This document shows, piece by piece, positions 45,036-55,376 of a stretch of 64,000 nt of DNA. Origin of the DNA: Nocardiopsis flavescens (GTDB lineage: Bacteria > Actinomycetota > Actinomycetes > Streptosporangiales > Streptosporangiaceae); the NCBI RefSeq assembly GCF_900141985.1, contig NZ_FQZK01000003.1:434001-498000 (forward strand), written 5' to 3'. The position numbers and the translations under genes were made by a program. Position 1 is the stretch's first letter, and each line of letters starts with the position of its first letter. Below the pieces are notes generated by a model. It saw nothing but the letters and a program-made list of their open reading frames with translations, ran no database searches and was not told the DNA's origin.

Positions 45036-45455
45036 ATGTCCGCCTCCACCACCCCGCCCGCCGTCATCGACGCCCTGGCCTGGGTCCACGTCCGCGACGG
45101 CCGGGTCCTGTGCGTCCGCTCCCGCGGGCGCGACGTCCTCTACTCCCCCGGCGGCAAGCGCGAGCCCGGGGAGACCGACGAGCAGACCGTGGCCCGCGAA
45201 GCCCTCGAAGAGGTCGGCGTCACCCTCGTCCCCGGCACCTTCCGCCTCGTCACCGTCGTCGACGAGGTCGCCCACGACCAGGCTCCCGGCACGCGGGTGC
45301 GGATGGCCTGCTACGCCGCCGACCACGAGGGCGAGCCGCGCCCCAGCGCCGAGGTCTCCGAGATCGCCTGGGTCGGCCACGCCGACCGGGGGCGCTGCGC
45401 TCCCGCCACCCAGCGCCTCATAGAACTCCTGCACACCACCGGAGAGGTGGTCTGA
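45036..45455 (+). CDS. NUDIX hydrolase
   Basis: A 139-residue pyrophosphohydrolase. The NUDIX box starts at GGKREPGETDEQ and ends with REALEEVGV, with all expected Glu and Gly residues (about residues 38-60). The family splits nucleoside diphosphates linked to another group; the substrate is not predictable. TAACCT (45023-45028) ends seven bases before the ATG, a leaderless pattern. The ABC exporter genes follow 63 bases later on the same strand. Confidence 0.9.
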   Translation: MSASTTPPAVIDALAWVHVRDGRVLCVRSRGRDVLYSPGGKREPGETDEQTVAREALEEVGVTLVPGTFRLVTVVDEVAHDQAPGTRVRMACYAADHEGEPRPSAEVSEIAWVGHADRGRCAPATQRLIELLHTTGEVV

Positions 45456-45518
45456 GCAGGGGGTTCCCCACCGGAAAACCAGTGGCCCCGGACGCTCGCC
45501 CCCGCTTACAGTCCGTGT

Positions 45519-47240
45519 GTGCGCGACCTTCCCCAGCCCCCGGGCGACCCCGACCACCGCTCCGCCGACCGCTACCTGCTCTGGATGGCGCGGAAGGAGT
45601 GGCGCGCCCTGCTGTGGGCCGGGGTCCTCGCCAGCGGGTACACCGCCGGCACCGTGCTGCTGTCCGCGGTCATCGGCGCGGCCCTGGACTCCGGGCTCGA
45701 CACGCGCTCGGTGCTGTCCTGGGCCGGAGTGCTGTCCGCGGTCATCGCGGTCGCCGTGGTCTTCATCCCGCTCGCGCACCGCGCCGAGTGCTTCACCTGG
45801 TACGCCTCCGCCTACCGCACCGTGCAGGTCGTCTGCTCCCGGGCCGCCGACCTGGGCCCCACCCTGACCCGGCGGCTGCCCTCCGGCGAGGTCATCGCCG
45901 TGGGCACCGAGGACATCGAGCGGATCGGGGACTTCTGGGAGCGGTTCGCGATGATCCTGGCCTCCCTGGTGTCCATGGCGGTGGTGGCCGCCCTCATGCT
46001 CACGTCGCACGTGGTCTTCGGGCTGATCGTGCTGGCCGCCGTACCGGTGATCATGCTCGGCATCGCCCCGGTGCTGCGCCCCCTGGCCAGGCGCCAGGAG
46101 CACCAGCGCTCCCGCAAGGCCGAGCTCACCACCCGGGCCTGCGACCTGGTCGCGGGGCTGCGGGTGCTGCGCGGCGTGGGCGGGGAGCGCACCGTGGGCG
46201 ACCGCTACCGGGACGAGTCCCAGCGGGTGCGCGCCGCCGGGGTGCGGGTGGGCTGGCTGGACGCCGCCCTCCAGGCCCTGCGCGAGCTGTACCCGGGGCT
46301 GCTGCTGGTGGGCATCGTCTGGTACGGCGCGCGGCTGGCCCTGGACGGGGAGCTGACCGTGGGGCAGCTGGTGGCGTTCTACGGGTTCACGACCAACCTG
46401 GCCGTGTCCGTGCGCCACCTGATGACGGGCGTGTCCCTGTACATCTCCGCGCGGGTCGCCGCCGGGCGGGTGTCCCGGGTGCTGGCCCTGGCCCACGACC
46501 ACCCCGACCCCGAGACGCCCGCCGAGCCGCCGACCGGCCCCTGCGGACTGTACGACCCGGCCAGCGGGGTGCGCGTCCCGGCCGGGCTGCTGACCGGCGT
46601 GGTGTGCGCCGACCCGGCGGACGCCACCGGGATCTCCGCCCGGCTGGGCCGCTACGCCGAGGGCGGGCACCTGGTGGAGGAGGCCACCGGCCGCTCGGTC
46701 CCGCTGTCCGACCTGCCGCTGCGCGCGGTGCGCGAACGCGTCCTGGTCGCCGCCAACGACGCCCACCTGTTCTCGGGGCCGCTGCGCGAGGAGCTGTCGC
46801 CCGACGGCGGCCTGTCGGAGGAGCGGCTGGCCGCGGTGGTGCGGGTGGCCGCGGCCGAGGACGTCGTCCGCCGGTCCCCGTCCGGTTGGGACGCGCTGCT
46901 CACCGAGCGGGGCCGCGAGTACTCCGGCGGCCAGCAGCAGCGGCTGCGGCTGGCCCGGGCGCTGGCCCACGACCCCGACGTCCTGGTGCTGGTGGAGCCC
47001 GCGTCCGCCGTGGACGCCCACTCCGAGGCGGCCATCGCCGCCCGGCTGGCGGACGAGCGGTCCGGGCGCACGACGGTGCTGGTGACCACCAGCCCGCTGC
47101 TGCTGGACCGCACCGACCACGTGCGGTTCGTCCGCGGCGGCCGGGTCGCCGCTGAGGGCGCCCACCACGACCTGCTGGCCGCCGAACCCGGGTACGCCGC
47201 CACCGTGCTGCGCACGACCGTGCTGGAGGAACAGCCGTGA
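45519..47240 (+). CDS. ABC exporter half-transporter with degenerate Walker A
   Basis: A 573-residue exporter subunit: six membrane helices in residues 20-310, then a nucleotide-binding domain. The ATP loop is abnormal: where GxxGxGKST should be, about residues 360-373 read GVVCADPADATGIS. The signature YSGGQQQR (468-475) is intact, and the Walker B strand VLVLVEPAS lacks the usual Asp. It thus supplies the signature motif for its partner's ATP site. GTG start with TACAGT (45507-45512) six bases ahead. The stop overlaps the partner gene. Confidence 0.85.
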   Translation: MRDLPQPPGDPDHRSADRYLLWMARKEWRALLWAGVLASGYTAGTVLLSAVIGAALDSGLDTRSVLSWAGVLSAVIAVAVVFIPLAHRAECFTWYASAYRTVQVVCSRAADLGPTLTRRLPSGEVIAVGTEDIERIGDFWERFAMILASLVSMAVVAALMLTSHVVFGLIVLAAVPVIMLGIAPVLRPLARRQEHQRSRKAELTTRACDLVAGLRVLRGVGGERTVGDRYRDESQRVRAAGVRVGWLDAALQALRELYPGLLLVGIVWYGARLALDGELTVGQLVAFYGFTTNLAVSVRHLMTGVSLYISARVAAGRVSRVLALAHDHPDPETPAEPPTGPCGLYDPASGVRVPAGLLTGVVCADPADATGISARLGRYAEGGHLVEEATGRSVPLSDLPLRAVRERVLVAANDAHLFSGPLREELSPDGGLSEERLAAVVRVAAAEDVVRRSPSGWDALLTERGREYSGGQQQRLRLARALAHDPDVLVLVEPASAVDAHSEAAIAARLADERSGRTTVLVTTSPLLLDRTDHVRFVRGGRVAAEGAHHDLLAAEPGYAATVLRTTVLEEQP

Positions 47241-49006
47241 CCGCCACCGACGAGCGCCGGGGCCTGCTCCCGGTCGCCCCGCCCCCGATGGTGTGGGCCC
47301 GGCTCTCCCTCCTGCTGCGCGGCCACGGCCGCGTCCTGGCCGCGGTGGTCGGCCTGTACGGGCTGGCGGCCCTGGCCGCGCTCGCCCCGCCGTGGATGCT
47401 CGGGCGGATCGTCGACGCGGTGCGCGCGTCGGCCGCCCCTGAGCGGATCGACCTCATGGCGCTCCTGGTCGTGGGCGCGCTGCTCTGCCACGCGGTGCTC
47501 ACCCTGGTGTCGGTGGCGCTGTCCATCCGGTTCGGCGAGGCGGTCCTGGCCGAGCTGCGCGAGAACTTCGTGCGGGCCGTGCTGCGGCTGCCGCTGGGCA
47601 CCGTGGAGCGCGCGGGCAGCGGCGACCTGATGGCGCGCACCGGGCGCGACGTCGGCCACCTCAGCCACACCGTCCGCCACTCCCTGCCCGTGATGGTGGT
47701 GAGCGGGGTGACGGTGGTGGTCATCTTCGGCGCGCTGACCGTGCTGCACCCGGTGCTGCTGCTCGCCTGGCTGCCGTCCGCGGCGGTGATCTGGCTGTCC
47801 ACCCGCTGGTACGCCCGGCGCGCCCCGGCCGGGTACCTGCGGGAGCTGGACACCTACTCCGAGCTGACCCAGGGAGTGACCGACACGGTGGAGGGGGCGC
47901 ACACCCTGGAGGCCCTGGGCCGCCAGGACCGCCAGCGGGTGCGCACCGACGGGCGGATCCACAGCGCCTACCTGGCCGAGCGGTACACGCTGTGGCTGCG
48001 CACCGTGTGGTACCCGACGCTGGAGTTCTCGTACCTGGTGCCGACGGCCGCCACGTTCGTGGCCGCGGCGTACCTGCACGCCCAGGGGGAGCTGACGGTC
48101 GGGCAGATCGCCACGGCGGTGTTCCTGGCCGTGCAGGTGGTGCGGCCGGTCGACCTCCTCATCGACCAGGTGGACAGCCTGATGATGGGGTTCACCAGCC
48201 TGCGCCGCCTGATCGGCGTGGAGCTGGCCGAGGAGCCGGCCGCGGACGACGCGTCCGGCGGGCGGGGGGAGCCGGGCGCCGTCGAGATCTCGGGGCTGCG
48301 CTTCGGCTACACCGGAACCGAGGTCCTGCACGGGGTCGACCTGACGCTGGAGCCGGGCGAGAGGCTGGCCGTGGTGGGTCCCAGCGGGGCGGGCAAGTCC
48401 ACGCTGGGCAAGCTCATCGCGGGCGTCCACACGCCGACCTCCGGGACCGTCCGGGTGGGCGGGCGGGACCTGACCGGGCTCTCCCCGCGGGCCCGCCGGG
48501 AGAAGGCGATCCTGCTCAGCCAGGAGAGCCACGTGTTCCGCGGGACCGTCGCCGAGAACCTGGCGCTGGCCCTGGACCGCGAGGAGGCGGACCGCGACGC
48601 CCTGTGGGAGGCGCTGGCCGCGGTGGACGCCGACTCCTGGGTGCGGGCGCTGCCCGAGGGCCTGGACACCAGGATCGGGTCGGGGCACCTCTCCCTGGAC
48701 CCGGCGCACGTGCAGCAGCTGGCCCTGGCCCGCGTGGTGCTCGCCGACCCCGGGGTGCTGGTGCTGGACGAGGCGACCTCGCTCATGGACCCGGGTTCGG
48801 CCCGCCACCTGGAGCGCTCGCTGGCCGGCGTGCTGGCGGGCCGCACGGTGGTGGCGATCGCCCACCGCCTGCACACCGCCCACGACGCCGACCGCGTCGC
48901 GGTGGTCGAGGACGGCCTCGTCCGGGAGCTGGGCTCCCACGACGAACTCCTCGCGGCGGGGGGCTCCTACGCCGCCCTCTGGCACGCCTGGCACGGCACC
49001 CCCTGA
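47237..49006 (+). CDS. ABC exporter half-transporter with degenerate signature motif
   Basis: A 589-residue partner subunit: six helices in residues 20-320, then a nucleotide-binding domain with intact Walker A GPSGAGKST (381-389) and Walker B VLVLDEATS. The signature motif LSGGQ is replaced by LSLDP (485-489). Together with the upstream gene it forms a heterodimer with one complete ATP site and one dead site. It starts with GTG inside the upstream stop, so both chains are made together. The substrate is unknown; no biosynthetic genes are adjacent. Confidence 0.85.
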   Translation: MTATDERRGLLPVAPPPMVWARLSLLLRGHGRVLAAVVGLYGLAALAALAPPWMLGRIVDAVRASAAPERIDLMALLVVGALLCHAVLTLVSVALSIRFGEAVLAELRENFVRAVLRLPLGTVERAGSGDLMARTGRDVGHLSHTVRHSLPVMVVSGVTVVVIFGALTVLHPVLLLAWLPSAAVIWLSTRWYARRAPAGYLRELDTYSELTQGVTDTVEGAHTLEALGRQDRQRVRTDGRIHSAYLAERYTLWLRTVWYPTLEFSYLVPTAATFVAAAYLHAQGELTVGQIATAVFLAVQVVRPVDLLIDQVDSLMMGFTSLRRLIGVELAEEPAADDASGGRGEPGAVEISGLRFGYTGTEVLHGVDLTLEPGERLAVVGPSGAGKSTLGKLIAGVHTPTSGTVRVGGRDLTGLSPRARREKAILLSQESHVFRGTVAENLALALDREEADRDALWEALAAVDADSWVRALPEGLDTRIGSGHLSLDPAHVQQLALARVVLADPGVLVLDEATSLMDPGSARHLERSLAGVLAGRTVVAIAHRLHTAHDADRVAVVEDGLVRELGSHDELLAAGGSYAALWHAWHGTP

Positions 49007-49139
49007 CCCGCGCCGCGGGGCGGCGGCCGGGCCGGGCGGCCTCCTCGCCGAAGCCCTCCGGTGCGGGCCGGGCGTCCCCTCCCCGCCGATCTCGCCGGGA
49101 GGGGCGCGCCGCCCCCGCCGGTGCCGCGGTCAGGACCTC

Positions 49140-49594
49140 GGGAGCACACGGAGCGGCGCGGCACACCGGAAACACACCGGACCCCACGCTCAGCACCGAA
49201 AACACACGCCGCGTAGGTCGGCAGAAGTTCACCGGGCCACGCGGGCCGGCAGGAGCACACCCGCACCACACGGGCCATCAGAAACACCCCGGACCACACA
49301 CGGCACCGAGAACACACCGGTCCGCACAGGCCGACGGGAGCGCGCGAGACCGGGCGGAACACCGGAAGCACACGGAACGGCGCGGCACACCGGAAACACG
49401 GGATCACACAGGCCGACACGAGCACGTCCGACCACACAGGCCACCGGAAACACCCCGGGCCGCGCGCGGCACCGAGAACACACCGGTCCGCACAGGCCGA
49501 CGGGAGCGCGCGAGACCGGGCGGAACACCGGAAGCGCACGGGGCCGACAGGGCCCCGGGAACGCGGAACCGGGCGGCCCCGAGGGGACCGCCCG
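49140..49594. repeat. T-depleted imperfect tandem repeat array
   Basis: The 634 bases between the exporter and groEL2 hold no supported gene. From 49231 to 49594 the plus strand has only five T residues in 364 bases. A unit of 166 bases repeats: 49301-49369 and 49467-49535 are identical over 69 bases, and similarity continues on the left. A second related block (49144 and 49368) is offset by 224 bases. Lack of T removes stop codons on this strand, which creates false open frames. Confidence 0.85.
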
Positions 49595-49640
49595 GTCGTC
49601 GCGGGCTGAGGTCGCGTATCCGGACCTCCGACGCCGTGGA

Positions 49641-51395
<1,755 letters not shown>

Positions 51396-51396
51396 T

Positions 51397-51423
51397 TAGC
51401 ACTCAGCCTGGGCGAGTGCTAAC
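51397..51423. promoter_or_regulatory. CIRCE element 1 (HrcA operator)
   Basis: TTAGCACTC, nine bases, GAGTGCTAA: a perfect match to the CIRCE consensus. It lies 128 bases upstream of the groEL2 ATG. Confidence 0.95.
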
Positions 51424-51435
51424 CCGATCCCTTTT

Positions 51436-51462
51436 TAGCACTCGCCCCGGGAGAGTGCAAAC
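51436..51462. promoter_or_regulatory. CIRCE element 2 (HrcA operator)
   Basis: TTAGCACTC, nine bases, GAGTGCAAA: a CIRCE copy with one mismatch in the second arm, 12 bases from the first copy. Two adjacent boxes suggest tight cooperative repression by HrcA. Confidence 0.85.
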
Positions 51463-51552
51463 GATGCGGTCACGATTCCACCCCCTCTTCAAGCCGCGTT
51501 CACCTGCACAAACACCCCGCAGGGCGGTCTTTTCCGCTGGCGGCGGACGAGG

Positions 51553-52356
51553 TCAGGCGGAGATCCTGCGCATCGCGCGCGAGCCCAGGAGCAGGACCAG
51601 CAGGGTGGCCGCGACGGCGACCGCCCAGCCCAGGGCCACGACCGCGTTCCACTCCCCGGCGAACAGCGCGCGCTCCGCGTCCACCACGTAGGCGACGGGG
51701 TTGATCCGGGAGAGGCCGTACAGCCAGCCCGGCGCCAGCTCCATCGGCAGCAGCACGCCCGACAGCAGCATCAGCGGCATGACGGCGGTCTGGACGATGG
51801 GCGCGAAGACGAAGGTCCGCCGGACCCTGAGGGCCACCAGGTACGACACCGAGGACACGCCGGTCCCCAGCACGACCAGCAGGAGCAGGCCGACGACGAG
51901 CCCGGCCACCGGGACGCGGAACCCGAACGGCAGCACCAGCACGACGATGAGCACCGCCTGCGCCGTCATCACGGCGACGTCGCCCAGCACCCGTCCCAGC
52001 AGGAGCGCCACCCGGCTCACCGGGCTGGCCGTCAGCCGCTCGTGCGCGCCGGAGGCCAGCTCGGGCAGCAGCCCGAACCCGGCGAAGCCGGCGGTGAACA
52101 GGGCGAGCATCACCAGGAGCCCGGGCACGAACCACTGCCAGGGGTTCTCGCCCTCGGCCCCGGCCAAGCCGGAGAGCAGCGGCGCGAACAGCACCAGGTA
52201 CAGGACCGGCTGGAGCATGCCGAACAGGAGCAGGGCGGGGCGGTGCAGCAGCGGCCGCATCTGCCGGGCGAAAACGATCCCGGTGTCCCGGAGCGGGGAC
52301 GGCCGGGGGACGCCGGCCTCGGCGGCGGCGGTGGGGGCGGCGGTTTCGGTGGTCAC
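51553..52356 (-). CDS. ABC-2 type transporter permease (DrrB-like)
   Basis: A 267-residue membrane protein with six predicted helices. FARQMRPLLHRPALLLFGMLQPVLYLVLF at the start and the RINPVAYVVDAERALF signature near the C-terminus mark the DrrB/ABC-2 family. With the upstream ATPase gene it should export drugs or similar hydrophobic compounds. The GTG start overlaps the ATPase stop, so the two are translated as a pair. Confidence 0.9.
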   Translation of the reverse strand: MTTETAAPTAAAEAGVPRPSPLRDTGIVFARQMRPLLHRPALLLFGMLQPVLYLVLFAPLLSGLAGAEGENPWQWFVPGLLVMLALFTAGFAGFGLLPELASGAHERLTASPVSRVALLLGRVLGDVAVMTAQAVLIVVLVLPFGFRVPVAGLVVGLLLLVVLGTGVSSVSYLVALRVRRTFVFAPIVQTAVMPLMLLSGVLLPMELAPGWLYGLSRINPVAYVVDAERALFAGEWNAVVALGWAVAVAATLLVLLLGSRAMRRISA

Positions 52357-53318
52357 GGGTTCTCCTCCCGCAGGCTGCGGCCGGTGAGGGCCAGGAAGAC
52401 GTCGTCGAGGGTGGGGCGCTGCACCCGCACCGTGGTCGGGGCGACCCCGGAGGCGTCCAGCGCGCGCAGCAGCTCGGGCAGGACGGCGTCGCCGCGCTCG
52501 ACCCGCAGCCGCACCCCGGGCTCGCGGCCGGAGACGGCCTCGACCCCGTCGGCGGCGGGCAGCCTCCCGGCGATCTCGGCGCCGGTGGCCGCGGACCCGC
52601 CGTCGGCGACGGTGAAGGAGACGAGGTCGCCGGAGACCCCGGCCTTGAGCTCGTCGGCGGTGCCGTCGGCGATGACCCGGCCGTGGTCGATGACCAGGAC
52701 CCGCCCGGCGGCCCCGTCGGCCTCCTCCAGGTAGTGGGTGGTGAGCACGATGGTCGTGCCGGACTTCTCCCGCAGGCGGGCGATGTGCTCCCACAGGTTG
52801 GCCCGGCTGTGCGGGTCCAGGCCGGTGGAGGGCTCGTCCAGGAACAGCAGCGGCGGGCGGTGGATGAGCCCCATGGCGATGTCGAGGCGGCGCCGCTGCC
52901 CGCCGGAGAGCCGGGTGACCTCGCGGTCGGCGGCGCCCGACAGCTCCAGCACGTCGAGCAGTTCGGCGGTGCGCGCCCGGGCCGTGGCCCGGCCCAGGCC
53001 GTAGAGCAGGCCCTGGGTGTACAGCTCCTCCCCCGCCCGCTGGTCCTCGCCCGCGCCGTGGCCCTGGCCGACGAACCCGATGCGGCGGCGCACCCGGGCC
53101 GGCTCGGCGCGCACGTCGCGCCCGGCGACCACGGCGGTGCCTGAGGTGGGTTCGAGCAGGGTGGTGAGCATCCTCAGGGTGGTGGACTTGCCCGCGCCGT
53201 TGGGGCCGAGCAGGGCGACGAGCTCGCCCTCGGCGACGTCGATGTCGACGCCCCGGACCGCTTCGACGGTCTCCTTGCCGACGCGGAAGTGCTTGGTGAG
53301 ATCCCGGGTCCGGATCAT
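52353..53318 (-). CDS. ABC transporter ATP-binding protein (DrrA-like)
   Basis: A 321-residue ATPase with Walker A GPNGAGKST, signature LSGGQRRRLDIAMGL, Walker B LLFLDEPSTGLD and an H-loop LTTHYLEEAD. The C-terminal extension (about 230-321) with PTLDDVFLALTGRS is characteristic of the daunorubicin-resistance DrrA family. ATG 53318 has AAGGAG six bases ahead. The message starts behind two palindromes and the PadR gene lies upstream on the same strand, which points to ligand-induced resistance export. Confidence 0.9.
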   Translation of the reverse strand: MIRTRDLTKHFRVGKETVEAVRGVDIDVAEGELVALLGPNGAGKSTTLRMLTTLLEPTSGTAVVAGRDVRAEPARVRRRIGFVGQGHGAGEDQRAGEELYTQGLLYGLGRATARARTAELLDVLELSGAADREVTRLSGGQRRRLDIAMGLIHRPPLLFLDEPSTGLDPHSRANLWEHIARLREKSGTTIVLTTHYLEEADGAAGRVLVIDHGRVIADGTADELKAGVSGDLVSFTVADGGSAATGAEIAGRLPAADGVEAVSGREPGVRLRVERGDAVLPELLRALDASGVAPTTVRVQRPTLDDVFLALTGRSLREENP

Positions 53319-53328
53319 CCGCGACTCC

Positions 53329-53346
53329 TTATTCAAAGTTGAATAA
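53329..53346. promoter_or_regulatory. Palindromic operator 1 before the DrrAB-like genes
   Basis: TTATTCAA-AG-TTGAATAA, eight-base perfect arms with a two-base spacer, overlapping the region directly before the ATPase ribosome site. AT-rich in a GC-rich background. A likely PadR target. Confidence 0.75.
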
Positions 53347-53372
53347 GAAGGAGTCTGCCGCACCGGCGTCCC

Positions 53373-53390
53373 GTATTCAAGTTTTAATAC
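53373..53390. promoter_or_regulatory. Palindromic operator 2 before the DrrAB-like genes
   Basis: GTATTCAA-GT-TTTAATAC, the same shape as operator 1 with one arm mismatch, 44 bases away (start to start). Two similar boxes support binding of a dimeric PadR regulator. Confidence 0.7.
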
Positions 53391-53424
53391 GGACACCCGG
53401 CGGCGCCCGGCCCGCGGCGCGGGG

Positions 53425-54027
53425 CTACCCCCTCGGCACCCGCTCCGGCGGCAGGCCGAAGGCCCGCGGGTCGTCGTCGGCCATGGTGTAGCGCCCCTCG
53501 CGGAGTTCGCGGATGAGCCCGCGGGTCCACTCGATGCCCGCCGCCACCGTCAGCCGCTGCAGCTGGAACAGGGGGCGCACGTGTGCCGGCTTGTCCCACT
53601 CCGCGGGGTCGCGCCGGGACGTCTCCAGCGCCTCGGCCGCGTACTCCTCCAGCACGGCGAGCCGCTCCTCGAACAGTTCGATCACCCTGGCGCGCGGCAG
53701 CGAGGTCATCAGGGTGACCCCGGCGCACAGCAGCGCGTGGTCGTCGCCCGCGTGGGCGAGCGCCTTGCGCAGCAGCCGGTGGAGCTCGGTCACGCCCTCC
53801 TCGGTGATCTCGTAGGAGGTCCGCTCCACCGGCCCGTCGTCCTCGGCGGCGACCTCCCGCAGCCTGCCCTCGGCCGTGAGCTTGCGCAGCGTGTGGTAGA
53901 TGGAACCCCACTTGACGTTGGCCCAGTCCGAGGCGCCCCAGTCCATCAGCTCGCGACCGACCCGATACCCGTGGGCGCGTCCCGACATGCGCACCACACC
54001 CAGGACCAACAACCGCGTCGCCGACAT
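53425..54027 (-). CDS. PadR-family transcriptional regulator
   Basis: A 200-residue regulator. An N-terminal winged helix of about 90 residues (LLVLGVVRMSGRAHGYRVGRELMDW, KWGSIYHTLRKLTAEGRL, TSYEITEEG) defines PadR. The C-terminal part is a long helical Vir_act_alpha_C-like domain for dimerisation and ligand binding. ATG 54027 has GAGG five bases ahead. It lies directly before the DrrAB-like genes, and the gap between holds two similar palindromes that it probably binds. Confidence 0.9.
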   Translation of the reverse strand: MSATRLLVLGVVRMSGRAHGYRVGRELMDWGASDWANVKWGSIYHTLRKLTAEGRLREVAAEDDGPVERTSYEITEEGVTELHRLLRKALAHAGDDHALLCAGVTLMTSLPRARVIELFEERLAVLEEYAAEALETSRRDPAEWDKPAHVRPLFQLQRLTVAAGIEWTRGLIRELREGRYTMADDDPRAFGLPPERVPRG

Positions 54028-54109
54028 CGCCGCCTCATCCGGAGCACCCCGGGGACCGCCCCCGGTGGGACTCCAGGTTACGACCGGTCCCGGGGACCGC
54101 CCCGACGCC

Positions 54110-54592
54110 TCACAGGTCCTGGAAGTACCGGACGACGGGCAGCGGGGTGAGCCCGGCCTTCTCGTAGGTGCGGCGTGCGCCCGCGTGCGCCTCGTCCCCC
54201 CCGGTCTCGATGACGGCCATGCCCATGCCCTGGGCGCGGATCCAGTCCACCGCGTGCCGGGCGAGGGCCTCGCCCGCGCCGACCCGCTGGTGGGCCGGGT
54301 GCACGGCCAGCAGGGTGACCTCGCCGGAGTCGTCCTTGGGCCGGACCACCACGGCGTAGAACCCGGCGACCTCCCCGTTGCGGACCGCCACCCGCACGGT
54401 GGTGTCCGCGTCGTCGAGGGCACCGCCGACCTCCGCGTGCTGGCTCATCCGCCAGTCGGGGATCATCCGGTCGTAGATGCGCGCGCCGAGTACCCGCCGC
54501 AGCGAGTCGTGCACCGGCTCCCATGCCAGCAGCGACAGCTCCAGCACCGCCTCGCGGTCGCCGTCCCGGAAATCCCTGATCTCGATGCCCAT
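54110..54592 (-). CDS. GNAT-family N-acetyltransferase
   Basis: A 160-residue acetyltransferase. The start MGIEIRDFRDGDREAVLELSLLAWEP and the acetyl-CoA loop VHPAHQRVGAGEALARHAVDW (Q/R-x-x-G-x-G/A) identify the family. It ends with GARRTYEKAGLTPLPVVRYFQDL, a common GNAT finish. ATG 54592 is chosen from the family length. The substrate is unknown. It is upstream of padR on the same strand, with 82 bases between, so it could be cotranscribed. Confidence 0.85.
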   Translation of the reverse strand: MGIEIRDFRDGDREAVLELSLLAWEPVHDSLRRVLGARIYDRMIPDWRMSQHAEVGGALDDADTTVRVAVRNGEVAGFYAVVVRPKDDSGEVTLLAVHPAHQRVGAGEALARHAVDWIRAQGMGMAVIETGGDEAHAGARRTYEKAGLTPLPVVRYFQDL

Positions 54593-55028
54593 AGCGGCAC
54601 CGTACCGACCGGCTCCCCGGCCCGACAGGGGTTTTCCCGCGGCGACCGGGCGACGCGGGTCACGGCCCGCCGAACGGGTCCGCACCCGGAACCGCCGGCC
54701 GCTCCCGCCCCGTCTGCGGGGCCTCGCACGCGGGCCCGCACCGGGCGGTGCGGCCCCGCCCCCTGGCGGAACCGCGCCCGCCCTGCTCACCCGGGCACGC
54801 GCCCCGAAGTCCGCCCGAGGGCCTCGCACCTGGGCGCGTACCCCGCCTCCGGCACGCCCCGCAGCGCGACCCCGCCCGGGAACACCGTCCCGCCCCCGCA
54901 CCCCCGACCGCGCCCGGGAACGAGGGCGGCCCCGCGTCCGAGGGGACGCGGGGCCGGGGAGCCGCCCGGCCTTGTGGGCCGCGGCGGTGTACGGGGTCCG
55001 GCGCCCGGGGCGCCGGAGGGGCCGGGGC
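54593..55028. other. Intergenic stretch without a supported gene
   Basis: About 436 very GC-rich bases between the sulfur-carrier gene and the GNAT gene. Open frames are Arg/Pro-rich shadows. I saw no strong terminator hairpin. The sequence is biased to CCGC/GCCC runs. Confidence 0.4.
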
Positions 55029-55307
55029 TCAGCAGCCGCCCGCGACCGCGGGGATGATCGAGATCTGCGCGCCGTCGGCGATCTCGGTCTCCAGGCCCTT
55101 CGCGAAGCGCACGTCCTCGTCGCCGACGTAGACGTTGACGAACCGGCGGACCCTGCCGCCGTCGTCGAGGATGCGGGCCCGGATGCCCGGGTGGTTGGCC
55201 TCCAGGTCGTCGATGACCTCGGCGAGGGTGCTCCCCTGCGCGGTCACCTGGGCGGCGTCGTCGGTGTAGGTGCGCAGGATGGTGGGCACGCGAACGCTGG
55301 CGCTCAT
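55029..55307 (-). CDS. MoaD/ThiS/CysO-family sulfur carrier protein
   Basis: A 92-residue beta-grasp protein. SVRVPTILRTYTDDAAQV is the first beta hairpin, RFVNVYVGDEDVRF a middle strand, and the C-terminus ISIIPAVAGGC is the sulfur-carrier tail. Carriers of this family end with Gly-Gly, which is adenylated and turned into a thiocarboxylate. Here a Cys follows, so the tail would have to be trimmed by a protease before use. It follows the threonine-synthase-like gene by 69 bases on the same strand, behind a SAM riboswitch, which suggests a sulfur donor role in methionine or cysteine synthesis. Confidence 0.85.
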   Translation of the reverse strand: MSASVRVPTILRTYTDDAAQVTAQGSTLAEVIDDLEANHPGIRARILDDGGRVRRFVNVYVGDEDVRFAKGLETEIADGAQISIIPAVAGGC

Positions 55308-55376
55308 GGCGTCCTTCTTCTCTGTGTGGGTCGTGGGATGAAGGCCCCGGGGCGCGGCGGCGCCCCGGGGGCGGGG

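Noticed and set aside
49007-49640. Long open frames on both strands between the exporter and groEL2
   Set aside because: They exist because the plus strand almost lacks T, so stops cannot form. Translations are repeats without domain character.
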